Positions 29,094 to 40,538 are shown, numbered from the stretch's first letter. The stretch is DNA of 52,521 nucleotides from an uncultured Pelagibacteraceae bacterium (GCA_902594405.1 CACJMB010000008.1:1-52521), one strand, 5' to 3'. The notes: generated by a model not told the origin, from the sequence alone. A program made the numbers and translations.

Positions 29094-29954
29094 ATGAAAT
29101 ATTTAAATTATTTTATACAATTTATTTTAACAATTTTATGTTTTATATTGTTTAAAATTCTTGGCCCCAGTTTATCATCAAGATTAAGTGGAAAAATTTT
29201 TGAAAAAATTGGACCTTTTTTTAGATCAAAAAAAACAATACATTCAAATATTAAAAGAGTTTATCCAAACATAGAAATTAAAGAAATTACAAATATTGCT
29301 AATTTAATGTGGAATAATTATGGGAGAGTTTTTGCAGAATTTATGTTTATGAATGAATTTAGATCTGGAAAACTTTCTCAAAATATAGAAATAGTTGGTC
29401 AGAATATACTTGAAAATATTAAATGCAATAACAAGCAAGTCATCTTTATTTCTGGGCACTTCAGTAACTTTGAGTTAATGGCGATGCATTTAGAGAAATC
29501 AGGAATAAACTTATGTGCAATATATAGACCATTAAATAACATTTTTTTGAATAACTTTATGGAAAGAATTAGAAAAAAATATATTTGTAAAAATCAAATT
29601 AAGAAAGGAATTGGAGGATTAAAAAAATTAATATCTTTTAAAAATAAAAATTTATCTACAGCTTTAATGATTGATCAAAGAGTCTCGGAAGGTATTTTAT
29701 CTAATTTTTTTAATGAAAAAGCATTGACAACTACAATACCTGCACAATTGGTTAAAAAATTTAATATTCCAATTGTTCCGATATATATTGAAAGAGTAGA
29801 TGGTTTAAAATTTAAAATTTATATTAATGAAGCAGTTTCCTTTTCAAAAGAGACTTCGATCAAAACCATCACAGATGAGCTGAATAAGATTCTAGAGAAA
29901 ATGGTAATTAAAAAACCAGATCAATGGATTTGGTCACATAATCGTTGGAAATAG
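29094..29954 (+). CDS. Lipid A acyltransferase, LpxL/HtrB family
   Basis: 286 residues with one N-terminal membrane helix (about 5-24) and the lysophospholipid acyltransferase fold. The catalytic HX4E motif is H122-E127 in ISGHFSNFELMA. The following IYRPLNNIFLNN and MIDQRVSEG segments are LpxL-like. It adds a secondary acyl chain to Kdo-lipid A; whether it acts like LpxL or LpxM cannot be told. It follows lpxK by 3 bases and closes the lipid A run. Confidence 0.92.
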   Translation: MKYLNYFIQFILTILCFILFKILGPSLSSRLSGKIFEKIGPFFRSKKTIHSNIKRVYPNIEIKEITNIANLMWNNYGRVFAEFMFMNEFRSGKLSQNIEIVGQNILENIKCNNKQVIFISGHFSNFELMAMHLEKSGINLCAIYRPLNNIFLNNFMERIRKKYICKNQIKKGIGGLKKLISFKNKNLSTALMIDQRVSEGILSNFFNEKALTTTIPAQLVKKFNIPIVPIYIERVDGLKFKIYINEAVSFSKETSIKTITDELNKILEKMVIKKPDQWIWSHNRWK

Positions 29955-29960
29955 ATATTA

Positions 29961-30152
29961 TTATTCTTTTTGCATTTCTCTTTTTTCAGAAGCTTCTTTA
30001 TAAGAAAAATATGGCTCTTGTAATTCTACATTCCAATAAGTTAAATCTTCTAAATTAATTTTTTTTCCAGAGACCGCGCACTCAACATAGTCTCCTTGCT
30101 CAACTATTTGAAAATTATTTGGTAAATATTTTATTTTTGCTAATTTTTTCAT
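29961..30152 (-). CDS. DUF2093 protein
   Basis: 63 residues from ATG 30152 (MKKLAKIKYLP). The open frame extends further to 30215, but that would run into purD and add an unrelated leader. The core matches DUF2093, a short alphaproteobacterial family: a FQIVEQGDYVECAVSGKKI stretch and a YWNVELQEPYFSYKEA ending. Function unknown. It converges with the acyltransferase (6-base gap) and is divergent from purD (24 bases between starts). Confidence 0.8.
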   Translation of the reverse strand: MKKLAKIKYLPNNFQIVEQGDYVECAVSGKKINLEDLTYWNVELQEPYFSYKEASEKREMQKE

Positions 30153-30176
30153 TATTTTTAGTTTATATATTTCTAT

Positions 30177-31439
30177 ATGAAAATTGGAATAATAGGAAGT
30201 GGAGGAAGAGAGCATGCAATTTGCATAAGTTTAAAAAATTCTAATAAAATTAATAAATTATTTTGTTTTCCAGGAAATGCAGGAACAGAAGAAATAGCAG
30301 AAAATATAAATATAGATACGAATGATTTTGAAAGCATAAAAAATTTTATAATTAATAATAATATTGATTTAGTTGTAGTTGGTCCAGAACAGCCTTTGGT
30401 TGGTGGTTTGGTAGACTATTTAGAGAAATTTGAAATAAAAGTTTTTGGGCCAAATAAAAATGCATCACAATTAGAAGGTTCTAAAATTTTCACAAAAAAA
30501 CTTTGTAAAAAATTTCACATTCCGACAGCAAATTTTGGAATTTTTGAAAACAAAGAAGAAGCAAATGAATTCCTATTGAGTTCAAATTTTCCAATAGTAA
30601 TTAAAGCTGATAATCTTGCTGCTGGAAAAGGTGTTTATATCTGCAATAATGAAACTGAAGGAAATATTGCTATCGAAGAAATTTTTAATGGAAAATTTGG
30701 TGATGCAAAAAATTTACTGATAGAAGAATTTTTAGAAGGAGAAGAAATGAGCTTCTTTACAATTCATGATGGAAAAACATTTAAATATTTTGAGACAGCA
30801 CAAGATCACAAAAGAGTTTTAGAGGGTGACAAGGGTAAAAATACAGGTGGTATGGGGGCTTATTCACCTTCTAGATTAATTAATGAAGAACTTAAGAATA
30901 AAATTATAAATAAAATAATCAAACCAACTCTCAAGGGTTTAGATAATATTGGGACGGAATACAGAGGTTTTTTATACACAGGTTTAATGATTGTAAATAA
31001 CGAACCTTATTTAATTGAGTATAATGTAAGAATGGGAGATCCTGAATGCCAAACTATTTTACCAAAATTAAAAACCAATCTTATAGATATAATTTTAGCA
31101 TGTTGTGAAAAAAAACTTAAAGATATAAATATTGAATGGTTAGATAAAAAAAGCTTATGTGTTGTACTCTGCTCAAAAGGCTATCCAGATGATTACAAAA
31201 AAAATGAAGAAATTCCTAATTTAGATAATATAAAAACTTCTAATAATGAGTATTTATATCATGCAGGAACAAAGAAAAAAAATAATAAATTTTATGCCGT
31301 TGGGGGAAGGGTATTAAATTTTGTTTCAATTTCTGATGACTTTAGTTCAGCAAAAGAAAAAATAATTTCTAAACTAGAAGAGTTAAATTGGAGTGGTGGT
31401 TTTTATAGAAAAGATATTGGATATAAGGTTATTAAATAA
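30177..31439 (+). CDS. purD: Phosphoribosylamine--glycine ligase
   Basis: 420-residue ATP-grasp ligase of purine synthesis (GAR synthetase). The N-terminus is MKIGIIGSGGREHAICISL, followed by VVVGPEQPLVGGLVDYL, IKADNLAAGKGVYIC and the signature RMGDPECQ (about 285-292). Length is normal. The stop overlaps the rsmD start by one base (TAATG). Confidence 0.97.
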   Translation: MKIGIIGSGGREHAICISLKNSNKINKLFCFPGNAGTEEIAENINIDTNDFESIKNFIINNNIDLVVVGPEQPLVGGLVDYLEKFEIKVFGPNKNASQLEGSKIFTKKLCKKFHIPTANFGIFENKEEANEFLLSSNFPIVIKADNLAAGKGVYICNNETEGNIAIEEIFNGKFGDAKNLLIEEFLEGEEMSFFTIHDGKTFKYFETAQDHKRVLEGDKGKNTGGMGAYSPSRLINEELKNKIINKIIKPTLKGLDNIGTEYRGFLYTGLMIVNNEPYLIEYNVRMGDPECQTILPKLKTNLIDIILACCEKKLKDINIEWLDKKSLCVVLCSKGYPDDYKKNEEIPNLDNIKTSNNEYLYHAGTKKKNNKFYAVGGRVLNFVSISDDFSSAKEKIISKLEELNWSGGFYRKDIGYKVIK

Positions 31440-31999
31440 TGCGAATAATTGGTGGCTCTTTTAAGGGTAAAAAATTGTTACAACCAAACGACTCTAAAAC
31501 AAGACCTTTAAAAGATCTAACAAAAGAATCTATTTTTAATATAATTTATCATTCAAAGAAGTTTAATATTAATTTAAACTCTTCTGTTGTTTTAGACATA
31601 TTTTCAGGAGTAGGCTCTTTTGGAATTGAGTGTATATCTAGAGGCGTAAAAAATGTAGTTTTTATTGAAAATTACAGAAATGTTTTAACCGTTTTAAAAA
31701 AAAATCTTATAAACCTTAAGTCTGTCTCTAACTATGAAGTAATAGAAAATAATGTTTACGATGAAAAAATATATTCAAGTTTAAAAAATAAGTTTGATAT
31801 CATTTTTTTAGACCCACCATATAAAGACAAAGATTTTGTTAGTATATTGTTAAAAATTAAAGCAAAAAATTTATTATCTCCAAATGGAGTCGCAATTCTT
31901 CACAGACATAAAAATGAAAAAGATAATTTATCGGTAAATTTTAAAATATTAGAAGAAAAAAAATATGGAATATCAAAAATTATATTTCTTTCCCTCTAG
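31439..31999 (+). CDS. rsmD: 16S rRNA m2G966 methyltransferase RsmD
   Basis: 186-residue class I methyltransferase. It begins MRIIGGSFKGKKL and has the RPLKDLTKESIFNII segment, SAM-binding LDIFSGVGSFGIECISRG (about 48-65) and the catalytic DPPY (about 125-128) of guanine-N2 methyltransferases. It overlaps purD by 1 base and the convergent pgi by 4 bases. Confidence 0.93.
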   Translation: MRIIGGSFKGKKLLQPNDSKTRPLKDLTKESIFNIIYHSKKFNINLNSSVVLDIFSGVGSFGIECISRGVKNVVFIENYRNVLTVLKKNLINLKSVSNYEVIENNVYDEKIYSSLKNKFDIIFLDPPYKDKDFVSILLKIKAKNLLSPNGVAILHRHKNEKDNLSVNFKILEEKKYGISKIIFLSL

Positions 32000-33150
32000 A
32001 TTAAAATTTTTTTTGTATCTTTTTTAATTAATTCCACTGCAGGCTGATCATAAGGATTTATTTTTAGCAGTTTACCAAGTAATATTGTTTCAAGAATAAA
32101 AAAAGTGAATAACTCACCTAATGTTTTTTCGTCTCTTTGTTTTATCTCGAAACTTCTAAATGGTATTTTTTTTTGTCTAAATACATTTTCTGTAGCATTT
32201 TTTTGTGCATATAAAATATTATACAAATTTTTATTTTTTAGAAAATTATGGGATGAAAGAATGCTCTTGTTTTTTATTTTATCTGATTTTTTGTCATGAA
32301 CAAAAAAAAATGTATAAAAGTTATTTTGAAATCCATCTAAATAAAGTTGCATAACACTATGATTATCTCTTGGCATATTAGAAACAATAGGTAGCAAACC
32401 TTTTTTTTTCTTTCCTAAGCTTTCTGCAACAAGTTGTTGGTACCATTTAAATAAATTTTCTGATTTTATGTCATAGTTTATTATAATTGAGTTAAAGTTT
32501 TTTTTTTTATTCAATAAAAATATTGAACTTACATTTGCAATTAAGCTACTCATAAAATTTTTATTTTTAACAAGAAGATTAAGTTGTTTAAACTTACTAG
32601 AATTAAGTCCCATTAACTCAGCAGGCAACATTCCAACTTCAGATAAAACTGAGTATCTTCCACCAATAAAATTGTTATGCTCTACAACTTCAGCTTTCAA
32701 CTTCTCTGCAAGTAAAGACAAATAGTTTTTCTTGTTTTCTGTTATAAAAATATTTTTATCTTTTTTATTTAATAAAATATTTAAATTTGCAATTGTTTCT
32801 ATTGTATTACCAGATTTAGAAATTATTAAATTTGTAAATTTGTTTTTTTTATCTTTGTTATAATTTGTCTGCAAATTATCAAAAAATAAAAAATTTTTTT
32901 TTATTTTTTTTCTCAAGAATTGATAAATAGCATGTGTACCGAGTGAAGATCCACCCATACCAATCAATCTATAATTTTTTTTATATTTAAATTTATTTAC
33001 TAAATTTTTATTAAAACTATTTTTATAGTTTTTAGACAGTGACAAAATAATCTGATTTTTTTCTTTTAATATTTTATTAAGATTTTTTTTTGTTTCTTTT
33101 TGTCTGGATTTTATTTTAAAATTTTTAAAATGAATTCCTGATGTAAGCAT
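31996..33150 (-). CDS. pgi: Glucose-6-phosphate isomerase, short form
   Basis: 384-residue double SIS-domain sugar isomerase. Recognised segments are IGMGGSSLGTHAIYQFL (about 63-79), SKSGNTIETIANL (about 110-122), GGRYSVLSEVGMLPAEL (about 163-179), MPRDNHSVMQLYLDG and the C-terminal INPYDQPAVE. It is much shorter than the roughly 550-residue E. coli enzyme and resembles the compact bacterial form. It converges on rsmD with overlapping stops and follows the DUF3035 gene by 4 bases on the minus strand. Confidence 0.9.
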   Translation of the reverse strand: MLTSGIHFKNFKIKSRQKETKKNLNKILKEKNQIILSLSKNYKNSFNKNLVNKFKYKKNYRLIGMGGSSLGTHAIYQFLRKKIKKNFLFFDNLQTNYNKDKKNKFTNLIISKSGNTIETIANLNILLNKKDKNIFITENKKNYLSLLAEKLKAEVVEHNNFIGGRYSVLSEVGMLPAELMGLNSSKFKQLNLLVKNKNFMSSLIANVSSIFLLNKKKNFNSIIINYDIKSENLFKWYQQLVAESLGKKKKGLLPIVSNMPRDNHSVMQLYLDGFQNNFYTFFFVHDKKSDKIKNKSILSSHNFLKNKNLYNILYAQKNATENVFRQKKIPFRSFEIKQRDEKTLGELFTFFILETILLGKLLKINPYDQPAVELIKKDTKKILI

Positions 33151-33154
33151 TAAT

Positions 33155-33457
33155 TTATTTAATTTTATCTAATATAGACTCTTCAAGCTTTTTATTTTCA
33201 TTTTTATTTTCAAGGACTGTATTATCTTTATCTGAAAATAAATTATCTAAATTATCTTCCTCTTTTTCCTCTGTAATTTCGTTAGTGCCTGGCATTGGTA
33301 ATTCATCGTAATTTGGAGGCATCACAAGCGGAGATTTTTTTTCAACCAAAAATTCATCTGAATTATCTTTTTTTGGGTTTGTAAATCCTTCCCTCATAGT
33401 CCCACAAGAATGAAGAAATAAAATTGAGAACAAAATTAAAATTACAAATTTATTCAT
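33155..33457 (-). CDS. DUF3035-like lipoprotein
   Basis: 100 residues with a lipoprotein signal: hydrophobic helix then LFLHSC with lipidated C18. The mature part has DEFLVEKKSPLVMPPNYDELPMPG, matching the DEF-(6-7 residues)-PL-x-PP pattern of DUF3035, then a very acidic tail. Function unknown; family members in alphaproteobacteria sit with lspA. It overlaps lspA by 8 bases, so the lipoprotein is encoded directly next to the signal peptidase that would process it. Confidence 0.78.
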   Translation of the reverse strand: MNKFVILILFSILFLHSCGTMREGFTNPKKDNSDEFLVEKKSPLVMPPNYDELPMPGTNEITEEKEEDNLDNLFSDKDNTVLENKNENKKLEESILDKIK

Positions 33458-33944
33458 TGTTCTTAGTAGTACTAAAAAATTCTGAAAAAATCATAAAAAT
33501 TACTCCTAAAGTAATAAATATATCGGCTATATTAAAAATAAACCAATGATAATTTCCAACATGAAAATCAATAAAATCAGGTACTGCTTTGTATATAACT
33601 CGATCATAAAAATTTCCAATTGCTCCACCCAAAATCATTAAAAAAAAATATTTTTTCATTCCTTTGTTTTTAATTGCCATTAGGTAAATGACTAAAATCA
33701 CTAAAAAAATTATTATAGTTAATGAGTTATAAAGATATTCTTTGTTAAAGGATAAAAGTCCAAATGCTATACCTTCGTTCCAATATAATCGTATGTTTAA
33801 AAATTTTGATAAAAATATTTCTGAATTATCATTTAATTTATTTAAATAAATTACATATATTTTTGAGAGTCTGTCAGCTAAAAAAATTAAAAAAATAATT
33901 ATTAAATTTCTCAAATAATTATTTCCTAAATTTTTGAAAATCAT
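33450..33944 (-). CDS. lspA: Lipoprotein signal peptidase (SPase II)
   Basis: 164 residues, four membrane helices. The catalytic aspartates are D114 in GAIGNFYDRV and D141 in WFIFNIADIFI. An early FLADRLSKIYV and WNEGIAFGLL also match the family. It overlaps ileS by 4 bases; the ileS-lspA pair is widely conserved in proteobacteria. Confidence 0.95.
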   Translation of the reverse strand: MIFKNLGNNYLRNLIIIFLIFLADRLSKIYVIYLNKLNDNSEIFLSKFLNIRLYWNEGIAFGLLSFNKEYLYNSLTIIIFLVILVIYLMAIKNKGMKKYFFLMILGGAIGNFYDRVIYKAVPDFIDFHVGNYHWFIFNIADIFITLGVIFMIFSEFFSTTKNNE

Positions 33945-36673
33945 TCTTTATTCTTAGGACAATTGTTCCTGTTGCATGCCTGTTCCCTAATTTTCCAACA
34001 TGTGGAACACTTAGATCCTTTTGCTTTACTAGTAATTGCAGTTGTCTCAACATCATTTTGATAAATTACTTCAGCTTTAGATGTTATACAAAGTTCAGAA
34101 AAATCTATATTTTTTGTTAACTCCTCTAATTTTTTATTTAAGCTTATTTTTAAATCTGCCTCTAAACTTGATCCTATTTCTTTACTAACTCTTTTTTCTT
34201 CAATACTTACATTGCATATATCTCTTACTTTAATTAATTCTTTCCATTTTTCATTTAATTTTTCGTTCTGGAATTTTTTTGGAAATACTAAAAAATTTTC
34301 CAAATGAATACTTTTTTTATTTTCAAACAATAATTTGTATATTTCTTCTGTTGTAAAAGATAAAATAGGTGCAAACCATCTAAGTAAAGAGTTTAAAATA
34401 ATATTTAGCAAAACAATTGTAGATTTTCTTTCTTTAGAGTCTTTATCGTCACAATAAAGATTGTCCTTTCTTATATCAAAGTAAAAAGCAGACAAATCAA
34501 CTGTACAAAAATTAAGTAATTCTTTATACAAATTATGAAAATCATATTTACTAAAATAATTTTCAAACTTACTATTTAATATAAATATTTTATGTAACAT
34601 TAGTTGTTCTAATTCAGGTAATTTGGTTACTTCAAGCTTTTCGAAATCAATTTCCTCAAAATTATCATTTATATTTCCAAGCAAGTATCTAAATGTATTT
34701 CTAATTTTTCTATAAGAGTCAGCATGTTGATCTAATATCGAATAATCTATTCTTAAATCTTCTGCATAATTAGATGAGGCTACCCAAATCCTTAAAATAT
34801 CAGCACCATATTTTTTTAGAATATCCTCAGGAGCAATTACATTTCCTAAAGATTTTGACATTTTTAAACCTTTGCCGTCTACGACAAACCCATGCGATAA
34901 AATTGACTCAAATGGTGCTCTTCCTCTAGTTCCGCAAGACTCTAATAATGATGAATGAAACCAACCCCTGTGTTGATCTGACCCCTCTAAATACATTGAT
35001 GCTGGCCATTTTAAATCATCTCTTTTTTCTAAAACAAATGAATGAGTTGAACCACTATCAAACCAAACCTCGACAATGTCACTTAATTTTTCGAAATCCT
35101 CAGCTTTGTACTTATTTCCTAAAAATCTTTGAGGATCATCCGAAAACCAACAATCCGAACCCTCTTTTTCATAAATAGAAGCAATATTTTCAGTAACCTC
35201 ATCATCAACTAAAATTTCTTTTGTTTTTTTATTTACAAAAATTGGGAGAGGCACTCCCCAAACTCTTTGTCTTGAAACACACCAATCAGGCCTAGTTTCT
35301 ATCATTGATTTTAATCTTTCTTTACCTTTACTTGGGTAAAAAGTTGTTTCGTTAATAGCCTTTAATGCTTTATCTCTTAATTTATGACTTTCCATTGAAA
35401 TAAACCATTGTGGAGTAGCTCTATGAACAAGTGGGGCCTTAGACCTCCATGAGTGTGGATAAGAATGAATTAATTCACCATTAAATAATAAATTTTTTTG
35501 TTCTTTAAGTTTTTCAATTACAACAGGATTTGCTTTAAAGATATGAATTCCTTCAAATAATTTCACATTGTTTGTATATTTCCCATCCCCATCAACTGTT
35601 TCTATCGCTTTAATACCGTTATTCAAACAAAGGTTAAAGTCATCAGGTCCATGACTTGGAGCACAATGAACTATTCCGGTTCCTTGCTCAGTAGTTACAA
35701 ATCTAGCCTCTAGCATTGGGATATCATGATCATAACCAAGATTTAAAAAAGGGTGACTACAAATAGTATTATTAAATTCTTTTCCTTTAAAGGTATGAAT
35801 TTTTTTAAAATTTTTTAGTCCACACTCTTTAACAACTGATTCTAGAAGAGCGTCTGCAATAACAATTTTTCTATTTTTAAAGTCACCTTCATCATTTATT
35901 TCTAATATTATATAATCAAGAGACTCGTTGTATGCTAAAGCTTTATTAGCCGGTATCGTCCATGGGGTTGTTGTCCAAATAACTATTTCACTTCCAACTA
36001 AATCTTTTAAATTAGATGATTTAACTTTAAACGAAGTATAAATTGTATCTGATTTATGATCTTGATATTCTACCTCAGCATCTGCAAGCGCAGTTTTTTC
36101 AACTGTTGACCATAACACAGGTTTAAAACCTTTGTATAAACTTCCTTCTTTTAAAAATTTACCTAACTCCCTTACTATTTGAGCTTCTGCACTAAAGCTC
36201 ATTGTTGAGTAATAATTTTCCCAGTCCCCTACAACACCTAATCTTTTAAATTGACTTTTATGAACTTCAATCCACTTCTCGGCAAATGTTCTGCATTCTT
36301 TTCTAAACTCAACTATCGGAACTTCATTTTTGTTTTTTTTATTTTTTTTATACTGCTCTTCAATTTTCCATTCAATTGGTAAGCCATGACAATCCCAGCC
36401 CGGAACATAAATAGAGTCTTTTCCATCCATTTGATGAAATTTTACAATTATATCTTTAAGAATTTTATTCAGAGCTGTTCCCATGTGAATATTTCCATTT
36501 GCATAAGGAGGACCATCATGTAGAACGAACTTTTCTCTTCCTTTGCTTTCATTTCTTAATTGATCGTAAAGATTTATTTTTTTCCAATATTCAAGAATTT
36601 CTGGTTCTCTAGTAGGCAGGTTAGCTTTCATAGAAAAAGCTGTTTTTGGTAGATTTATTTGTGATTTACTCAT
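33941..36673 (-). CDS. ileS: Isoleucyl-tRNA synthetase
   Basis: 910-residue class I synthetase. The HIGH-type motif is NGNIHMGTALNK (about 59-70) within HDGPPYANGNIHMG. The KMSKS motif appears as LKMSKSLGN (about 602-610). An editing domain with VIWTTTPWTIPANKALAY is present. The C-terminal zinc knuckle is reduced to CSTCW plus C-N-R-N-N-C-P, still with four cysteines. It overlaps ribF by 4 bases and lspA by 4 bases. Confidence 0.97.
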   Translation of the reverse strand: MSKSQINLPKTAFSMKANLPTREPEILEYWKKINLYDQLRNESKGREKFVLHDGPPYANGNIHMGTALNKILKDIIVKFHQMDGKDSIYVPGWDCHGLPIEWKIEEQYKKNKKNKNEVPIVEFRKECRTFAEKWIEVHKSQFKRLGVVGDWENYYSTMSFSAEAQIVRELGKFLKEGSLYKGFKPVLWSTVEKTALADAEVEYQDHKSDTIYTSFKVKSSNLKDLVGSEIVIWTTTPWTIPANKALAYNESLDYIILEINDEGDFKNRKIVIADALLESVVKECGLKNFKKIHTFKGKEFNNTICSHPFLNLGYDHDIPMLEARFVTTEQGTGIVHCAPSHGPDDFNLCLNNGIKAIETVDGDGKYTNNVKLFEGIHIFKANPVVIEKLKEQKNLLFNGELIHSYPHSWRSKAPLVHRATPQWFISMESHKLRDKALKAINETTFYPSKGKERLKSMIETRPDWCVSRQRVWGVPLPIFVNKKTKEILVDDEVTENIASIYEKEGSDCWFSDDPQRFLGNKYKAEDFEKLSDIVEVWFDSGSTHSFVLEKRDDLKWPASMYLEGSDQHRGWFHSSLLESCGTRGRAPFESILSHGFVVDGKGLKMSKSLGNVIAPEDILKKYGADILRIWVASSNYAEDLRIDYSILDQHADSYRKIRNTFRYLLGNINDNFEEIDFEKLEVTKLPELEQLMLHKIFILNSKFENYFSKYDFHNLYKELLNFCTVDLSAFYFDIRKDNLYCDDKDSKERKSTIVLLNIILNSLLRWFAPILSFTTEEIYKLLFENKKSIHLENFLVFPKKFQNEKLNEKWKELIKVRDICNVSIEEKRVSKEIGSSLEADLKISLNKKLEELTKNIDFSELCITSKAEVIYQNDVETTAITSKAKGSKCSTCWKIREQACNRNNCPKNKE

Positions 36674-37593
36674 TTAGACTTTTTTGCAATATTTAAATCT
36701 TTTTTAATTTGTGCTCTTAATTGATTAACATTATTAAATTTTTTTTCTTTTCTTATAAACTTTAAAAACTCTACTGTTAAAAGTTTATTATAAAGATTTC
36801 CAGAAAAATTAAATAAATGAACTTCTAATAATATTTTTTTTTGATTAAATGTTGGTCTATATCCAAGATTAGCAATTCCTTTAAGATATTTATCACTATT
36901 TTTTCTCAAAACCTTGACAGCATAAACTCCTGGTTTTGCTAGAACATAATCATCTATGTCTATGTTGCAGGTTGGAAAACCAATTTTTTTTCCTACTTGT
37001 CTTCCCTTTTTAACTACTCCTTGTATCGCCCAGTTTCTTTTTAAGAGAGTATTAGCTTTTTTTAATAGACCTTTTTCTAAAAGATTTCTTATTAAAGATG
37101 ATGATACGATCTTTTTACTTATGATCAATGGTTCGGGTTTAACAACTTTATAATTAAACGATTGTTCGTATTTTTTTAGTAATATAACATTTCCTTCTCT
37201 TTTATTTCCAAATCTAAAATTATTGCTGACAAAAATAAATTTGGAACTTAATTTTTTATTTAAAATTTTAGAAATAAAGTTAAGCGCTTTAGTTTTTGAA
37301 AATTTTTTATCAAATTTTTTTGTAATAACAAAATCTACTTTTAAATTACTAAGTAAATTTTTTTTTTGATCAATATTAGAAAGCCGAAAATTTTTTAATT
37401 TTTTATTAAAAAACATTTTTGGCATTGGATCAAAATTTACAACACCGATCTTTAGATTGTATTTTTTCTTATACGATTGAGCTAATTGAAATAATTTTTG
37501 ATGTCCTAAATGTAAACCATCAAAATTACCTATTAAAATAATTGATCCTCTGTGTAATTTTTTAATATTAAAATTTGTATAGTGTTTCACCAT
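36670..37593 (-). CDS. ribF: Bifunctional riboflavin kinase / FAD synthetase
   Basis: 307 residues. The N-terminal adenylyltransferase half has GNFDGLHLGHQKLF (about 22-35) and VSSSLIRNLLEKG. The C-terminal riboflavin kinase half has GRQVGKKIGFPTCNID (about 198-213). It makes FMN and FAD, needed by several flavoproteins here (CrtI, CrtY, renalase-like). It overlaps ileS and the upstream HAD gene, a common ribF-ileS-lspA order. Confidence 0.95.
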   Translation of the reverse strand: MVKHYTNFNIKKLHRGSIILIGNFDGLHLGHQKLFQLAQSYKKKYNLKIGVVNFDPMPKMFFNKKLKNFRLSNIDQKKNLLSNLKVDFVITKKFDKKFSKTKALNFISKILNKKLSSKFIFVSNNFRFGNKREGNVILLKKYEQSFNYKVVKPEPLIISKKIVSSSLIRNLLEKGLLKKANTLLKRNWAIQGVVKKGRQVGKKIGFPTCNIDIDDYVLAKPGVYAVKVLRKNSDKYLKGIANLGYRPTFNQKKILLEVHLFNFSGNLYNKLLTVEFLKFIRKEKKFNNVNQLRAQIKKDLNIAKKSK

Positions 37594-38405
37594 TTTAAAT
37601 CTGATTGAATATAATTAACTACTACTTCATATTCTTTTGCAACATTTTGAATACCGTCGTTTTTAATTTCATTTTTATGTATTCCATTACTAATTAATAA
37701 AGAGTCATAATTTAAAAGATTTGCACCTCTGATATCTGTATTTAAATTATCGCCAATAGCTAATACTCTTTTATCTTTATTATCAATTGATTGATTATAA
37801 ACCTCTGGGTATGGTTTTCCAAAATATATAACTTCTCCTCCCATCTTTTCAAAAACCATTGCGACTGATCCTGCACAAAGTTCTCGCTTATCTCCCTTAT
37901 CAACAACCAAGTCAGGGTTTGTACAAATCATTTTTTTTTCTAAGTTGTTTTCAAAGAGATCTTTATAATACAAAAGATTATCACTATGATTTTCAAACAA
38001 ACCAGTACATAACAAATAATCTGAATTAGATATTTGGTTGGTTTTATAATTTAAGAAATCTTTAAATAAATCATTGTCTTTTGGTGGACCAACGTGAAAA
38101 AAATTATCTTGTTTGTGATTTAGGTTTAAGTACTTAAGTGCTGCTTGACCTGAGGTAAAAATTTTTTTTCGAAATTCTTTATTCAAGCCCATCTTTTCAA
38201 GAAATAACATTACTGGTAAATTTGGTCTAGGAGCGTTAGTTAATAATACAAATTTTTTTTTCTTAATTAGCAGCTCATTTAAAACTTGAACTGCTTTCTC
38301 ATGAAGTTTAATACCGTTATGTATCACTCCCCATAGATCAATATAAAACAGATCATAATTATCAACAATTGAGTTTAGACCCGTATTATCTAAATTTTTT
38401 GTCAT
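37587..38405 (-). CDS. HAD-superfamily class IIA hydrolase (TIGR01459-like)
   Basis: 272 residues. Motif I reads FYIDLWGVIHNG with Asp about 23 (the D-x-W-G-V form typical of TIGR01459 rather than D-x-D), then LTNAPRPNLPV (about 76-86), a C2-type cap, and late motifs FGKPYPEVYN and AIGDNLNTDIRGANLL (about 216-231). Substrate unknown. It overlaps ribF by 7 bases. It is divergent from groES across a 132-base gap. Confidence 0.85.
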   Translation of the reverse strand: MTKNLDNTGLNSIVDNYDLFYIDLWGVIHNGIKLHEKAVQVLNELLIKKKKFVLLTNAPRPNLPVMLFLEKMGLNKEFRKKIFTSGQAALKYLNLNHKQDNFFHVGPPKDNDLFKDFLNYKTNQISNSDYLLCTGLFENHSDNLLYYKDLFENNLEKKMICTNPDLVVDKGDKRELCAGSVAMVFEKMGGEVIYFGKPYPEVYNQSIDNKDKRVLAIGDNLNTDIRGANLLNYDSLLISNGIHKNEIKNDGIQNVAKEYEVVVNYIQSDLKW

Positions 38406-38472
38406 AAATTTACCTATAAAGCATAAAATCTTGAATTTACTAGCATAATTAAAGCTTAACCTAATATTCTAT

Positions 38473-38500
38473 CTTGAAATAATAGCTGCAATATTTATAT
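38473..38500 (+). promoter_or_regulatory. Candidate heat-shock (RpoH-type) promoter of groESL
   Basis: CTTGAAAT at 38473-38480 resembles the sigma-32 -35 box, and TTATAT at 38495-38500 could be the -10, spaced 16 bases after CTTGAA. It lies 38 bases before the groES ATG. A second CTTGAA occurs at 38430-38435 without a good -10. No CIRCE inverted repeat (TTAGCACTC-N9-GAGTGCTAA) was seen in the gap, so control by RpoH rather than HrcA is inferred. Confidence 0.4.
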
Positions 38501-38537
38501 GAAGCTCATATTTGTAAAGATTTATAAAGGAGAATTT

Positions 38538-38828
38538 ATGAAATTTAAACCGTTACATGATAGAGTTTTAATCGAGGTATTAGACAGTAGTGAAAAAACT
38601 GCAGGTGGAATAATTATACCTGACACAGCTCAAGAAAAACCACAAGAAGGTAAAGTGGTTGCCATAGGTGGTGGAGCAAAAACAGAAGATGGAAAAATAA
38701 TTCCAATGGATGTTAAAGTTGGTGACAAAGTTTTATTTGGAAAATGGTCAGGAACTGAAGTCAAAATTAATGGTAAAGAATACAGCATAATGAAAGAGTC
38801 TGACATTATGGGTATTTCAGGTAAGTAA
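38538..38828 (+). CDS. groS: Co-chaperonin GroES
   Basis: 96 residues from ATG 38538, which has AAGGAG (38527-38532) 5 bases upstream. The open frame starts 39 bases earlier but the extra leader is not family-like. The sequence [29 protein letters not shown] contains the mobile loop (about 16-30) in parts, and [12 protein letters not shown] closes the protein. It caps GroEL and is coded 22 bases upstream of it. Written in two parts: [14 protein letters not shown] then [15 protein letters not shown]. Confidence 0.97.
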   Translation: MKFKPLHDRVLIEVLDSSEKTAGGIIIPDTAQEKPQEGKVVAIGGGAKTEDGKIIPMDVKVGDKVLFGKWSGTEVKINGKEYSIMKESDIMGISGK

Positions 38829-38838
38829 TTTAATTTAA

Positions 38839-40512
<1,674 letters not shown>

Positions 40513-40538
40513 TCCCTCATTTTCTAAGACAAAATTTA

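Noticed and set aside
30153..30215. Longer DUF2093 start (84 aa form from 30215)
   Set aside because: The leader overlaps the purD start and is not family-like; the ATG at 30152 gives the expected short protein.
38499..38537. Upstream groES start giving 109 aa
   Set aside because: ATG 38538 has a proper Shine-Dalgarno and gives the normal GroES N-terminus.
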